Shown: positions 15,429 to 24,642 of the stretch, piece after piece
Numbering within the stretch: position 1 is the stretch's first letter
Layout of the letters: each line of letters begins with the position of its first letter
Assembly: GCA_024400835.1 (NCBI GenBank)
Contig: JAKSMC010000017.1
Location: forward strand, 1 to 64,000
Direction: 5' to 3'
Origin: Bacteroidales bacterium
GTDB lineage: Bacteria; Bacteroidota; Bacteroidia; Bacteroidales; WCHB1-69
DNA length: 64,000 nt
Position numbers and translations under genes: made by a program
Notes under the pieces: generated by a model
Database searches by the model: none
Told to the model about the DNA's origin: nothing
The model's input: the letters and a program-made list of their open reading frames with translations, nothing else

Positions 15429-16315
15429 TTTGGGAATGTAAAATGTTTGACGACCTCTTCGAAATAGGTTTTGGAAACTGGGATTTCTTTAATGGAATTT
15501 TCACCCAAATCCAAATAGGGGCCATATTTGTCCTTTCGTAACAAAGCCACTTTTGAAAAGTTGACGAGGTAGGAACGGTGGCAACGGACAAATCCGCGTG
15601 GCGATAAAAGTTCCTCCTGCTTCTTCATACTACTTCTCAAAATAAATTGTGTGATTTCTTCTTTGTTGCGATAAAAAATATTAATGTAGTTGTCGGATGC
15701 TTCCAAATAGTATATGTTCTCGGATTTCACTGACAACTTCAGGTCTCCTTTCTCATCCGTGAAATTGACGATGTCAGAAGCCGCATCTGTTGGCGTCGGC
15801 GTTACGTCAGCAGGCGCGGGAATGTTGTCTGTAGTAACCACGGCGTCTTTCAATTGCGCTATGATGCGGTCGCGCTCCCTATTGCCGAGATATAGCACGG
15901 TGATGATTGTCGGGATGAGCAATATCGTGGGTATATACATCAGCGCACGGCCGAAAACAAGCGAGAAGCTGCGTGTGTCGTGCAGCCCGTACCTGCAGCC
16001 GACAGCATATAGCATCGCAATCAGGATGAGTTCCATGACACACCAGAAAATGAGATGCAGGTAGGTCATCCGGTTCCTTTTGTGCACAATGCACATCAGC
16101 GTTCTGCTGACAGCCAATATAAGGCTTCCTCCCATAACGATGAAAAGCGTGTACATGAAGAGCTGGTAACGGGTGACATTTCCAGAATTGTACCAGGCAC
16201 CCTGAAACGGCGTGAAGACATTCACGAAAAGTATTGAAAAGAAGAAAACAAATATCAGATAGAAGATAATGTTGTTCTTATCAATCAGATAATCAGCTAT
16301 ATGTTTGTTGATCAT
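15425..16315 (-). CDS. membrane-anchored LytTR transcriptional regulator
   Basis: 296 residues. Four predicted membrane helices occupy the first ~145 residues (FYLIFVFFFSILFVNVF; LFIVMGGSLILAV; LIFWCVMELILIAML; ILLIPTIITVLYL). A linker rich in Thr/Pro/Asp leads to a LytTR DNA-binding domain from about residue 195 (YYLEASDNYINIFYRNKEE; RGFVRCHRSYLVNFSKVALL). There is no receiver domain, so it is not a classical response regulator. It may sense something in the membrane directly. The start is ATG at 16315; the TTG two codons upstream is less likely. A -7 box TATTTTTG (minus, 16335-16342) is 20 bp upstream. It is co-transcribed with nth, an odd pairing. Confidence 0.85.
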   Translation of the reverse strand: MINKHIADYLIDKNNIIFYLIFVFFFSILFVNVFTPFQGAWYNSGNVTRYQLFMYTLFIVMGGSLILAVSRTLMCIVHKRNRMTYLHLIFWCVMELILIAMLYAVGCRYGLHDTRSFSLVFGRALMYIPTILLIPTIITVLYLGNRERDRIIAQLKDAVVTTDNIPAPADVTPTPTDAASDIVNFTDEKGDLKLSVKSENIYYLEASDNYINIFYRNKEEITQFILRSSMKKQEELLSPRGFVRCHRSYLVNFSKVALLRKDKYGPYLDLGENSIKEIPVSKTYFEEVVKHFTFPK

Positions 16316-16334
16316 ATGCAATTTTTAAGGATTG

Positions 16335-16342
16335 CAAAAATA
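16335..16342 (-). promoter_or_regulatory. -7 box for lytTR-nth
   Basis: TATTTTTG on the minus strand. The rest of the divergent gap to the acyl-CoA synthetase ATG (16343-16549) shows no other feature I can support. Confidence 0.55.
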
Positions 16343-16549
16343 TAAAAAGTAGTAAGATTTCGGCATATAGTTTTTCGATAGAATTATTTGTGGGTGAAAT
16401 CATCCTGTTATTTTCACCCCACATAGTCGTTTTCTGCCCCTGCATGACATTTTATTTCACATTTGTCGGATGGTTGGTCACTTTTCCCCTGCGATATGAT
16501 ACGAAACTCGTTTTTTTGCGGCCGAAACGAATCAAAAATCTTTACTGAA

Positions 16550-18328
16550 ATGACAAAAACAACTCGAATTTTTGACATCATGCTTCAATATGAGGCACGT
16601 CATCCTGAACAGAAAAAGGCTTTGTCCTGCAAACACGACGGTCAATGGATCTTCTATTCTCCTGCAGAATATCGCGAACTTGCCAACCTGTTGAGTTTCG
16701 CATTGCTCCAAAAGGGAGTTGAAAAAGGAGACAAGGTGGGCATCATATCCACAAATCGGCCGGAATGGACCATCACACAGATGGCTGTCACGCAAATCGG
16801 TGCGGTGTTGGTACCCATTTATCCCACAATCTCTGCTGAAGACTACAACTACATTCTCCAACACAGTGGCGTGAAAATGCTCATTATGGAGGGCGCCGAG
16901 GTTATGGAGAAGATCAAGCAGGTGAAAGACAATGCTGTGGAACTGACCGATCTGTACACATTTATCGACCGTCAGGAATTTCCGTACTGGGACCAGCTGA
17001 TTGCGTTGGGTCGACAGCATCAGAACCAGGCACTGCTGGACGAACGCCGAGCGCAAGTGGATGAGAAGGATTGCGCTATGATCATCTATACATCAGGCAC
17101 TACAGGCGAGCCAAAGGGAGTGATGCTCTCACATTTTAATTTAATGCAACAGTTGGAAAACCTGAAAGGCACACCCGCTCCGTGGTCTAAGAAGGCGCTT
17201 AGTTTCCTTCCGCTCTGTCACGCTTACGAAAACATGTTGGTCCTCCTTTACCAATATTTGGGGATGACCGTTTATTTCGTGCCTTATCTTACGGCTATCC
17301 AAAGTGCTATCAAGGAGGTACATCCGACAATGATGTCGGCAGTGCCCAGAGTCTTCGAGAAGTTCTACGATGGCATTGTCAAAGGCGGAAGGAATCAGAA
17401 AGGACTGGCCAAGAAACTGTTTTTCTGGGCAGTGGATGTGGCTAAGGAATATAAAATAGAGGAAGAGGACCGCTCGGGGTGGTACAATTTCAAGCATTGG
17501 ATTGCGGACAAACTGATTTACAGCAAAATCCGTGAAAGTCTGGGCATTGAGCGTTTTGACATCTTCGTTTCAGGCGCTGCATCGCTACAGCCCGAGTTGT
17601 ACTCTTTTTTCTCTGCTATCGGCATGCCGGTTTTCGAGGGATATGGGATGACGGAAACATCTCCGGTGATTGCGGTTTCCTGTCGGGAGAAAAACGGTCG
17701 GGAGGCCCGCACCGTAGGTTTCCCGTTGGGTGGGGTGGAAGTGGCCATCACGCCGGAGGGCGAAGTGGTCTGCCGCGGCCACAACGTGATGATGGGCTAT
17801 TATAAAAATGAAGAGGCCACACGCGAGATTATCGATGCCGATGGTTGGCTGCACACGGGTGACCTCGGGCATTTCACCGCCAAAGGACAGTTGGTGCTCA
17901 CCGGACGGAAGAAGAATCTCTTCAAGACCTCCACGGGCAAGTACGTCAATCCGCAAGTTATTGAAGACAAGCTGATTTTGTCTCCCTTTATTGAAAATGT
18001 CGTTGTGGTTGGTGAAAATCAAAGATATGCGGCCGCATTGATAGTCCCTAATTTCGCCTTTTTGAGAATTTGGTGTGACAAGCACAAAATACCCTTTTCC
18101 AGCAATAGGGAGGTAGTTGAGAACCTGTCTGTCATAAAAATGTTCAAGCGAGTGATTGACACCTGCAACCGCACGTTGGGCAAGGCGGAGCATATTATGA
18201 AGTTCCAACTGCTTGCCGACGAATGGTCGCAGGCCACAGGCTATTTAACCCCGACTTTGAAGATTAAGCGCAACAGAGTGCTGGAAAACTACCGGCAGGT
18301 TATTGGGCGCTTGTACAACGGAGATTGA
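16550..18328 (+). CDS. long-chain acyl-CoA synthetase, paralogue 1
   Basis: 592 residues of the AMP-forming ANL superfamily. The phosphate-binding loop is YTSGTTGEPKGVML near residue 182; later come FEGYGMTETSPVIA near 363 and GWLHTGDLGHF near 432, then TGRKKNLFKTSTGKYV near the hinge. It activates fatty acids to acyl-CoA on the cytoplasmic side. Two paralogues lie in this window (26167-27930 and 36073-37860). The start is ATG at 16550 (MTKTTRIFDIMLQYEA), whose N-terminus aligns with both paralogues (TRLFDML/TRLFDIL). Its stop abuts the stop of the convergent GT2 gene with no spacer, and I see no terminator between. Confidence 0.9.
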   Translation: MTKTTRIFDIMLQYEARHPEQKKALSCKHDGQWIFYSPAEYRELANLLSFALLQKGVEKGDKVGIISTNRPEWTITQMAVTQIGAVLVPIYPTISAEDYNYILQHSGVKMLIMEGAEVMEKIKQVKDNAVELTDLYTFIDRQEFPYWDQLIALGRQHQNQALLDERRAQVDEKDCAMIIYTSGTTGEPKGVMLSHFNLMQQLENLKGTPAPWSKKALSFLPLCHAYENMLVLLYQYLGMTVYFVPYLTAIQSAIKEVHPTMMSAVPRVFEKFYDGIVKGGRNQKGLAKKLFFWAVDVAKEYKIEEEDRSGWYNFKHWIADKLIYSKIRESLGIERFDIFVSGAASLQPELYSFFSAIGMPVFEGYGMTETSPVIAVSCREKNGREARTVGFPLGGVEVAITPEGEVVCRGHNVMMGYYKNEEATREIIDADGWLHTGDLGHFTAKGQLVLTGRKKNLFKTSTGKYVNPQVIEDKLILSPFIENVVVVGENQRYAAALIVPNFAFLRIWCDKHKIPFSSNREVVENLSVIKMFKRVIDTCNRTLGKAEHIMKFQLLADEWSQATGYLTPTLKIKRNRVLENYRQVIGRLYNGD

Positions 18329-19063
18329 TTACTTAAGGTATCTCTTTGAAAAGCAGTTATATTTCAAGATGCAATAGAGCGTGCGGACACCATCCTTCCA
18401 GCCGATTTTCTTGCCTTCGGCGAAAGTACGTCCGTAATAGGAAATGGGCACTTCGTAGATGCGGACATTCTGTTTCTTCGCCATACGGGCCAGTTTGGCG
18501 GTCACTTCGGGTTCGAAGCCAAACCTTTTTTCTTCCAGATACAGGGCTTTGAAAATGTCCGCACGCGCCATCTTATAGCAGGTTTCCATATCTGTGAGAT
18601 TCAGGTTGGAGAACCAGTTTGACACGCGCGTCAGGAACTGATTGCCCTTGGTATGCCAGTAGAAAAGTATGCGGTGGGCCGTGCCGCCTAAATAGCGAGA
18701 GCCATACACCACATCGGCAAAGCCCATAAGCACGGGTTTCAGCAATAGGTTGTACTCCTCCGGATCGTATTCCAAATCAGCATCTTGGATGATGATATAG
18801 TCACCGGTGCTTTCAGCAATTCCGCGGTGCAAAGCAGCGCCTTTGCCCATGTTGCAGGGTTGGTCGTAATAGCGGATGCCGGCCTCCGGATGCTCCTCGC
18901 AGTAGGCGGCAATAACCTCCTTGGAACGGTCTGACGAGCCGTCGTTGACCATGACAATCTCTTTTTCAAAACCGCCTGCAAGCTGTACGGCGTTCACCTT
19001 GTCCAAAATGGCCGTGATAGTATTGGCTTCGTTATAAACTGGGATGATGATGGATAATTTCAT
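18329..19063 (-). CDS. GT2 family glycosyltransferase (polyprenyl-phosphate type)
   Basis: 244 residues, GT-A fold. N-terminal [14 protein letters not shown], then [14 protein letters not shown] and the metal-binding [25 protein letters not shown] is typical of the dolichyl/polyprenyl-phosphate sugar transferase group. No C-terminal membrane helices are apparent. It is the last gene of a three-gene overlapping operon with the GT4 gene (ATGA overlap) and a flippase, so it likely builds a lipid-linked or surface glycan. Confidence 0.85.
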   Translation of the reverse strand: MKLSIIIPVYNEANTITAILDKVNAVQLAGGFEKEIVMVNDGSSDRSKEVIAAYCEEHPEAGIRYYDQPCNMGKGAALHRGIAESTGDYIIIQDADLEYDPEEYNLLLKPVLMGFADVVYGSRYLGGTAHRILFYWHTKGNQFLTRVSNWFSNLNLTDMETCYKMARADIFKALYLEEKRFGFEPEVTAKLARMAKKQNVRIYEVPISYYGRTFAEGKKIGWKDGVRTLYCILKYNCFSKRYLK

Positions 19064-20190
19064 TTTATGCTAACTAATTTATATACTGAGTAAAATAGCT
19101 TTCCAACCGCCTCGGCCGAATAGCTTCTCTGAGCCTCTTCGCTGATGGCGGCGGGTTCAAATTCCTGATAATGGTCTAACATATAGTCGAGCCGTTCCAC
19201 CAACATTTCCTCATTGCGAGGTTCCACAAAGGTGGCATTTTGCTCGTTGGCAATCTCGGGAATGCCGCCCACCGGAGTGGTCAGCACGGGCTTGCCACAG
19301 CAGAATGACTCTAACAGCACGCATGGCTGGTTCTCGTAGTTGGAAAATTGCAGTAGGAAGTCGCAATCCTGAATGGCTGTGGCCACCTCGATTTCGCTCT
19401 TTCGACCTAACAAACGTACCGTTTCTTCTAAGTGCTCTTGGCGGATATATTCCTCTACATCTACATTAGGCAAATCATGTATTATGTTTAAAACAAAATC
19501 ATTACGATGTTTCAACAAACAATTGATACTTCTAAGAACACCCATAATGTTCTTGGCCGCATTGTCCAAAGTAGATATATGCAGAATCTGTTTTTTCTCA
19601 TTTGCGATATCCGAGTTTGAAGCACGGACTTTGAATTTCTCGATATCAACGACATTGCTCACCTTCATGAATTTCAAGTTCTTCGTCGCAGGAACAGTCT
19701 CCACAATTGCCTGATGCAGGTTGTCGGAAACGGTGGTCAGGCAGCGTGCCTGTCGAAAGGTGAACAGCAGTTGCAGACGTTGGAATGTCGAGAGCTGGTG
19801 TCTGTTCTGCGGTTGGTACACCGACCAATGTTCGGAAATCACCAAGGGCACATTGTATTTACGGCTCAGCAAGGCTGCCACAGGACCGAGGGGCAATGTC
19901 ACATGCGCATGAATGGCATCGGGCTTCCCATATTGCTCGACAATCTGCTGAAAGGCCGTCACATACTTCTTGGCCATCTGCATCTTGGATTCCTTTCCCG
20001 CTGTCTTGATTGGAAAGAAGACGATGCCTTCTTTGGCCATGTCTGCCGGCATCGCGAATCCTTCTTCCACATGATGCAGCACTATAGCCTTGGCAAACGG
20101 TGTTGTCGTGGCTATCTGCCGGAAGATGAAATTGCCATCCAACGGCTTGCCCGTGTGCGGAAACCAAGAAGGGATGTGAACTACTAACAT
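19060..20190 (-). CDS. GT4 family glycosyltransferase
   Basis: 376 residues, GT-B fold. The N-terminus [20 protein letters not shown] and the C-terminal half ([48 protein letters not shown]) are typical of GT4 retaining transferases; the E of [10 protein letters not shown] lies in the donor-sugar site. It overlaps the flippase gene by 7 bp and the GT2 gene by 4 bp. Donor and acceptor are not predictable. Confidence 0.88.
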   Translation of the reverse strand: MLVVHIPSWFPHTGKPLDGNFIFRQIATTTPFAKAIVLHHVEEGFAMPADMAKEGIVFFPIKTAGKESKMQMAKKYVTAFQQIVEQYGKPDAIHAHVTLPLGPVAALLSRKYNVPLVISEHWSVYQPQNRHQLSTFQRLQLLFTFRQARCLTTVSDNLHQAIVETVPATKNLKFMKVSNVVDIEKFKVRASNSDIANEKKQILHISTLDNAAKNIMGVLRSINCLLKHRNDFVLNIIHDLPNVDVEEYIRQEHLEETVRLLGRKSEIEVATAIQDCDFLLQFSNYENQPCVLLESFCCGKPVLTTPVGGIPEIANEQNATFVEPRNEEMLVERLDYMLDHYQEFEPAAISEEAQRSYSAEAVGKLFYSVYKLVSIK

Positions 20191-21503
20191 GATTTTTTAT
20201 GTTTCAATGATGAAATCTTTTCGTTGCAAATATTCTTAAACAGGGCTATATCTTCTCTGCTGACGAGAAAATCGCGCCAGGAGACGTGCGTGCGACGGAT
20301 GAAGACCGCCAAGGTGAAGATCAGTGATGCCAAATATGCGGCGGAGGATATCCATCCGGCAGTTTGAAGGGCAAAGAGGGTGCCGACTTCTTTGGCCGCA
20401 GGAATCAGCGTGAACCCTAATCCGGCAGTCACCGTGAGACCGATGATAGAACCGACGGCATTAATCCAGTATTTGCCGTAGCCGGAAAAATGATGCGACA
20501 GTATCGACATACAGGCCAAAAACAGAATCCCCGGCAGCAAACTGTTGATGACGGGCTTGGCCTGTATGAATTCCGGGCCGAACACCCAGGCGATGAACTT
20601 GGCCGGCAACGCCAACAGCACCAAGACGGCCAGAAGCGCAAAGACAAAGACGATTTTCAACAAACCGAGGGTCAGACGTTTGGCGTATTCGTCCTCGTGA
20701 TTGTTGGAAATGCGTGCATATTGTACCAAGCAGATGCTTTTGGGGAAAATCCAGACGGCTTCGGATATACGTGTTCCCAGTTCATAAATGCCCAAGGACT
20801 TGCGTCCCAAAAAACCTTCTACGATATAATAACTGATTCTATAGGTGAGAATCTGCGCCAAATTGGCCAATTGCGTCCAAAAGCCGAGTCGAACCATCTC
20901 CTTCAGCAATGCGCCGACATTTGCGAGGTTTGTTTTGGAGACCTTTTTTGCGATATAGAAGCAGGTTCCGATAGCGGGCAGCAGATAAGATACGATAAAA
21001 GCGTAGATATACAGGTCGATGGACGGGGTGAGTCCTTTGACTTTGCAAATGCCTATCAAGGTCACCAGCAGCAAAATCAGCAGAACTGCCTGAGAGAGTT
21101 GGAACACGTTGAACAGGCGGATGTCCTCATGGCCCTGCATAATGCGGGTGTGGATATTGTAAACGCTGTAAATAAAGGTCAATATCAGCAAATGGATGAT
21201 ATATTCGGCAGGCACGAGGTGCAGTATGAAAAGCAGCAATATGCCGACAGTGTTGCTGACCAGTGCCCAGGCATACGACAGGATGAGCAGTTTGTAATTG
21301 TCCTTCTGCGGTGTAAGATAGACCAGGGTGGAGCCTCCCACGAATTCGGAAAGCACCTGCAGCAATGTGAGGCCGAGGATGACCAAGGCTATGGTTCCTG
21401 TGCCTTCAGCGCCAAAGGTGTTGGTGTTGATAATCACCACCACGAACATAATGAGTGTGGCGAAAACACGGGTGAAGAAGGTACTGAGAATCTTATCTGT
21501 CAT
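20184..21503 (-). CDS. oligosaccharide flippase family protein (Wzx/MATE-like)
   Basis: 439 residues, almost entirely hydrophobic with about 12-14 membrane helices. It resembles polysaccharide flippases that move undecaprenyl-linked glycans across the inner membrane: an N-terminal TRVFATLIMFVVVIINTNTF and GAEGTGTIALVILGLTLLQV, and a central GIYELGTRISEAVWIFPKS typical of the MurJ/Wzx fold. The start is ATG at 21503 (MTDKILSTFFT); a longer frame upstream would add 70 poorly supported residues. A -7 box TACATTTG (minus, 21520-21527) is 17 bp upstream. First gene of the flippase-GT4-GT2 operon. Confidence 0.85.
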   Translation of the reverse strand: MTDKILSTFFTRVFATLIMFVVVIINTNTFGAEGTGTIALVILGLTLLQVLSEFVGGSTLVYLTPQKDNYKLLILSYAWALVSNTVGILLLFILHLVPAEYIIHLLILTFIYSVYNIHTRIMQGHEDIRLFNVFQLSQAVLLILLLVTLIGICKVKGLTPSIDLYIYAFIVSYLLPAIGTCFYIAKKVSKTNLANVGALLKEMVRLGFWTQLANLAQILTYRISYYIVEGFLGRKSLGIYELGTRISEAVWIFPKSICLVQYARISNNHEDEYAKRLTLGLLKIVFVFALLAVLVLLALPAKFIAWVFGPEFIQAKPVINSLLPGILFLACMSILSHHFSGYGKYWINAVGSIIGLTVTAGLGFTLIPAAKEVGTLFALQTAGWISSAAYLASLIFTLAVFIRRTHVSWRDFLVSREDIALFKNICNEKISSLKHKKSC

Positions 21504-21519
21504 TGTATCAAAAAGGGCG

Positions 21520-21527
21520 CAAATGTA
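21520..21527 (-). promoter_or_regulatory. -7 box for flippase operon
   Basis: TACATTTG on the minus strand, 17 bp upstream of the flippase ATG, which supports that start. Confidence 0.5.
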
Positions 21528-21661
21528 CATAAAAAAACAATGGCACTGCCAACTGTCCAAAACTTTGACGGACAACAACTGCGCCCGGCAGTCACGCCAA
21601 GACTTCAAAACATCGTCAAAGATGCAGTCAATCAATATGATGAAAAAAATATCACAAACTA

Positions 21662-21692
21662 TTTGGAGGGAATGAAAAAAAGTGTATTTTTG
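21662..21692 (+). promoter_or_regulatory. tRNA-His promoter, perfect Bacteroidetes consensus
   Basis: TTTG at 21662-21665, exactly 19 bp, then TATTTTTG at 21685-21692, about 25 bp before the tRNA 5' end. This is the best match to the TTTG-N19-TAnnTTTG consensus in the window. Confidence 0.85.
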
Positions 21693-21716
21693 CGCCGTCT
21701 TTTGAGACACCAAAAT

Positions 21717-21791
21717 GGCGGTTGTAGCTCAGTTGGTTAGAGTACCGGATTGTGGTTCCGTGGGTCGTCGGTTCGAATCCGACCTGCCGCC
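21717..21791 (+). tRNA. tRNA-His (GUG)
   Basis: Cloverleaf with D arm GTAGCTCAGTTGGTTAGAG, anticodon loop TTGTGGT (anticodon GTG), and T arm CGGTTCGAATCCG. The extra 5' G (G-1) can pair with the discriminator C, the hallmark of tRNA-His. CCA is not encoded. One acceptor-stem position (T6) and one anticodon-stem end pair look mismatched in my hand folding. Confidence 0.92.
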
Positions 21792-21936
21792 CGAAATGAA
21801 AGCAGCATCAATTTCTGATGTTGCTTTTTTTGTTTTCAGAGTGCGCTGGAAGCACTCCCTTTCCCCTCGTTTTATTTGCAATATAAAAAAGCACCTGCTG
21901 TCGCCGCTTTTCGGGGAAGCAAATGATACTTTGTTG

Positions 21937-21944
21937 TATCTTTG
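21937..21944 (+). promoter_or_regulatory. -7 box for pepD
   Basis: TATCTTTG, 30 bp before the pepD ATG. Confidence 0.6.
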
Positions 21945-21974
21945 CGGCTTTGTTAGAATAATAAACACACAGAT

Positions 21975-23444
21975 ATGCAAACACCTACTTTTTACGACAT
22001 TTTCAAACAGTTAAACGACACGCCGCGCCCGTCACATCACGAAGAACGCGTGGCTGACTTCCTCTGCAATTTTGCAAAAGAACACGGACTTCGCTATCGT
22101 CGCGACGCGCAAAACTGCGTGGTCATTGAAAAGGACGCCACGCCCGGCCACGAGAATGCCGAACCGGTAGTCATTCTCAACCACATGGATATGGTATGTG
22201 TGGCCAAGGACGGCTATCTGCGCGACGGCCGGCCGTTCGATGCGCTGAACGACGAAATCCGCGCCTACGTGGATGTGGTTAAAAATCCCGACGGCAGCGA
22301 GACCCGCTGGATGAAGGCCGAAGGCACCTCCTTGGGCGCTGACAACGGCATGGGCCTTTCCATGGCACTTGCCATCTTGGCTGACGACAGCTTGGTGCAC
22401 GGTCCGTTGGAAGTGCTCACCACCACCAACGAAGAGGACGGCATGAGCGGCGCGGAGGCACTTGCCACCGATTTCATTCGCGGCCGCAAGGTTATCAACC
22501 TGGACTCCGAGGCATACGATGAAATCACGATGGGGGCTGCCGGCGCCTACCTGCAGATTGCCCATTTCAAAGCCGACTGGGCCAGCGTTCCCGACGGCTA
22601 CGTTTTCCGCCGCATCGTCATTGACGGCGGCTTGGGCGGCCATTCCGGAGTCGACATCAACAAGGGACGTTGCCATGCCAACCAGGAGATTTGCCGCTTC
22701 ATACAGAACTTCGGCACAGACAAATTGGTGGTTTGCGCCCTCAACGGCGGCACGGCCAATGCCTCCATATCTTCCGTTGCGGAAGCCGTCGTGGCCATTT
22801 TGCCCGAAAACGAAAAAGGTTTGACGGAAGCAGTTAACACGTATAATGATCAATTAAGACAGCAGTTTGCGGCCACGGATGCGGGCATCAGTTTGCGCTG
22901 CGAGGATGCTGCACCGTGCAAGCAGTATCTGCGCAATGCCGCTGACATCGTGAGCGCCTTCAACGAACTGCCCATCGGCATGTTGAAGATGCGCGACGAC
23001 ATGCCGGGCACGGTGATGACGAGCAACAACGCCGGCCGTATCTGCACCACAGCCGACGAGGTCACGATTTCGTGCCACTCGCGCAGTTTCGGCAATGAGG
23101 AGATGCGTGCGCTGGGGCAGGGCATTACCGCCACCTTCAAGAAATACGGCGCAGTGAATGTAGAGCTGTTGATGGACACGCCCGCGTGGGTGGAGCGTGC
23201 AGACTCTCCGTTAGTGGCGCTCACGTGCCAGACGTTCCAAGACGTCCTCGGCTTCGAGCCTAAGAAAGTGGCGATGCACTTCGTCTTAGAGGCTGCCTAC
23301 TACGTGCAAAAATACCCCGGTGTGGAGATTGCCTCCATCGGGCCGCTCATCATCGAGCCGCACTCCACTTCCGAGCGCGTCAACCTCGACACCGCCGACA
23401 ACATCTGGAAGGTCACCGTGGAATTGCTGAAGAGGTTGGCGTAA
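21975..23444 (+). CDS. pepD: aminoacyl-histidine dipeptidase (M20)
   Basis: 489 residues, full length for PepD. Metal-site motifs are VVILNHMDMVCVAKDG (zinc His, Asp) and SLGADNGMGLSMALAI; the catalytic Glu pair is in TTNEEDGMSGAEAL. The insert domain begins around GGLGGHSGVDINKGR. The C-terminal IGPLIIEPHSTSERV holds the last metal-binding His. It cleaves Xaa-His dipeptides such as carnosine in the cytoplasm. Its codon use is GC-rich. It is a single-gene unit with its own -7 box. Confidence 0.93.
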   Translation: MQTPTFYDIFKQLNDTPRPSHHEERVADFLCNFAKEHGLRYRRDAQNCVVIEKDATPGHENAEPVVILNHMDMVCVAKDGYLRDGRPFDALNDEIRAYVDVVKNPDGSETRWMKAEGTSLGADNGMGLSMALAILADDSLVHGPLEVLTTTNEEDGMSGAEALATDFIRGRKVINLDSEAYDEITMGAAGAYLQIAHFKADWASVPDGYVFRRIVIDGGLGGHSGVDINKGRCHANQEICRFIQNFGTDKLVVCALNGGTANASISSVAEAVVAILPENEKGLTEAVNTYNDQLRQQFAATDAGISLRCEDAAPCKQYLRNAADIVSAFNELPIGMLKMRDDMPGTVMTSNNAGRICTTADEVTISCHSRSFGNEEMRALGQGITATFKKYGAVNVELLMDTPAWVERADSPLVALTCQTFQDVLGFEPKKVAMHFVLEAAYYVQKYPGVEIASIGPLIIEPHSTSERVNLDTADNIWKVTVELLKRLA

Positions 23445-23466
23445 GAGATTATCACCACGGCACCCC

Positions 23467-23537
23467 GTAGGGACGCGATTCATCGCGTCCGAAAACCAAT
23501 GGACCCAAATGGCGGACGCAATAAATTGCCTCCCTAC
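23467..23537. repeat. imperfect palindromic extragenic element
   Basis: Left arm GTAGGGACGCGATTCATCGC continuing GTCC (23467-23490); right arm GGACGCAATAAATTGCCTCC continuing CTAC (23514-23537). The arms are near-complementary over 24 bp, and the left arm has its own hairpin GGACGCGA-N4-TCGCGTCC. It resembles mobile REP/MITE-like units. A further GGACGCGATTATTCGTCC fragment lies at about 23604-23621. Confidence 0.65.
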
Positions 23538-23550
23538 AAGACGGCCACCT

Positions 23551-23592
23551 AAACGAAACGAGGATGACCAAACGGCCATCCTCGTTTCGTTT
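23551..23592. terminator. hairpin terminator, pepD / hypothetical convergent pair
   Basis: AAACGAAACGAGGATG and CATCCTCGTTTCGTTT pair over 16 bp with a T run on the + strand side. Confidence 0.8.
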
Positions 23593-23614
23593 TCAAACAA
23601 TAGGTCGGACGCGA

Positions 23615-24148
23615 TTATTCGTCCCGCGTGAATTTGTAAACCGGCATGGCTGCGGCCTCGGTCAACAGCACTGCATCGGTGGTCGGCTCGAATGCATCTG
23701 ATGTCAGATCGTGACATTGAATGGCACAGCAGTCGCCGTTATCAGTCACCAAGATGTACAGCATGCAGCATGAGGAGATCTCTTTCTTAACGGTGGCAAT
23801 CTGCTGGAAATCTCGAGTCTGGAACATATTGCTGATTTTGCCGCGTTCCGATGTGGACACGTAGATTTTGTGTTTCTTAAGACGTTGTCCTGTTTTGTTG
23901 TAGAAGAAATGTACAGAGCTCAAGTCCATACACATCTTTACGATACCGTAGATGAATGCACCTAAGCCGAAAACGATCATTGTCATATTCAAGGCGTCGG
24001 ATTCTACCAGTTTACGTGTGCCAAGGACGAACAAAGCAATGCCCGCCAAAATCAAAATGAGAGCGCACACGATGTTGTTTTTTTTGAAGGAAATCTCTGA
24101 AGAAGACATTTCCTTTAATTGTTCTTCTATGTTTAAATGTTTTTCCAT
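23615..24148 (-). CDS. hypothetical protein with two membrane helices
   Basis: 177 residues. A charged cytoplasmic start (MEKHLNIEEQLKEMSSSEIS) is followed by two hydrophobic segments around residues 26-44 and 55-72 (IVCALILILAGIALFVLG; MTMIVFGLGAFIYGIV). A soluble C-terminal domain of ~100 residues contains alternating strands (VHFFYNKTG; KIYVSTSERG; CCMLYILVTDNGDCCAIQC), a pattern like PH-type membrane-associated domains. I cannot name the family. It is convergent with pepD across a terminator. Confidence 0.65.
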   Translation of the reverse strand: MEKHLNIEEQLKEMSSSEISFKKNNIVCALILILAGIALFVLGTRKLVESDALNMTMIVFGLGAFIYGIVKMCMDLSSVHFFYNKTGQRLKKHKIYVSTSERGKISNMFQTRDFQQIATVKKEISSCCMLYILVTDNGDCCAIQCHDLTSDAFEPTTDAVLLTEAAAMPVYKFTRDE

Positions 24149-24240
24149 TCTATTATTTCTAAATATTTGATAAATAAATATATACTCAAAGCAGAGGTCT
24201 TACATCGTAAGCCTCTTGATGAATAGCGGACAATTGGGAA

Positions 24241-24624
24241 TCAACAGATTATCCGGCTCAAATAATAGATGAAATAGTTTTTGGAAAAGGGTAGTCTCTT
24301 GAAAAAGACAGTGGCACGCTGAGCAAATGTCTTTATATGATTGATGACGTGCTGGCGCGCCGTATTGAGCATAAAACGTTGAGATACGTTCTGCTGTAAG
24401 GTTCTGGTGGGTATTCGGGATATCGAACTGCTATTGCTCTGCGCGGAAACTTCACATTCACTGTTAATGAACATGTAGTCGCGGATGACCGTTCGCTGTT
24501 CGTCCGGGGTGTTACGCAACTCGGACTCGTCAGTCGGGATGAAGCATCGCTCATCGGATTGCCCCACATGGCTGTAGAGTAATCCGATGAAGAGAATGCC
24601 CAATATGACGAGAATTCGTCGCAT
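24241..24624 (-). CDS. small hypothetical membrane-anchored or secreted protein
   Basis: 127 residues. Starts MRRILVILGILFIGLLYSHV, an uncleaved signal anchor or signal peptide, then a Ser/Thr/Arg-rich hydrophilic stretch with two Cys (positions about 27 and 57). Not recognised. It begins 18 bp after the cysS stop on the same strand, so it is probably the last gene of the acyl-CoA synthetase-cysS operon. The 24149-24240 gap shows nothing else. Confidence 0.6.
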   Translation of the reverse strand: MRRILVILGILFIGLLYSHVGQSDERCFIPTDESELRNTPDEQRTVIRDYMFINSECEVSAQSNSSSISRIPTRTLQQNVSQRFMLNTARQHVINHIKTFAQRATVFFKRLPFSKNYFIYYLSRIIC

Positions 24625-24642
24625 ATTCTATATTTTAAAGCA

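Noticed and set aside
20490-21740. Long 416-codon open frame on the + strand, antisense to the flippase gene
   Set aside because: Gln/Asp/Gly-rich mirror translation of a hydrophobic protein, no family match; the minus-strand flippase is convincing.
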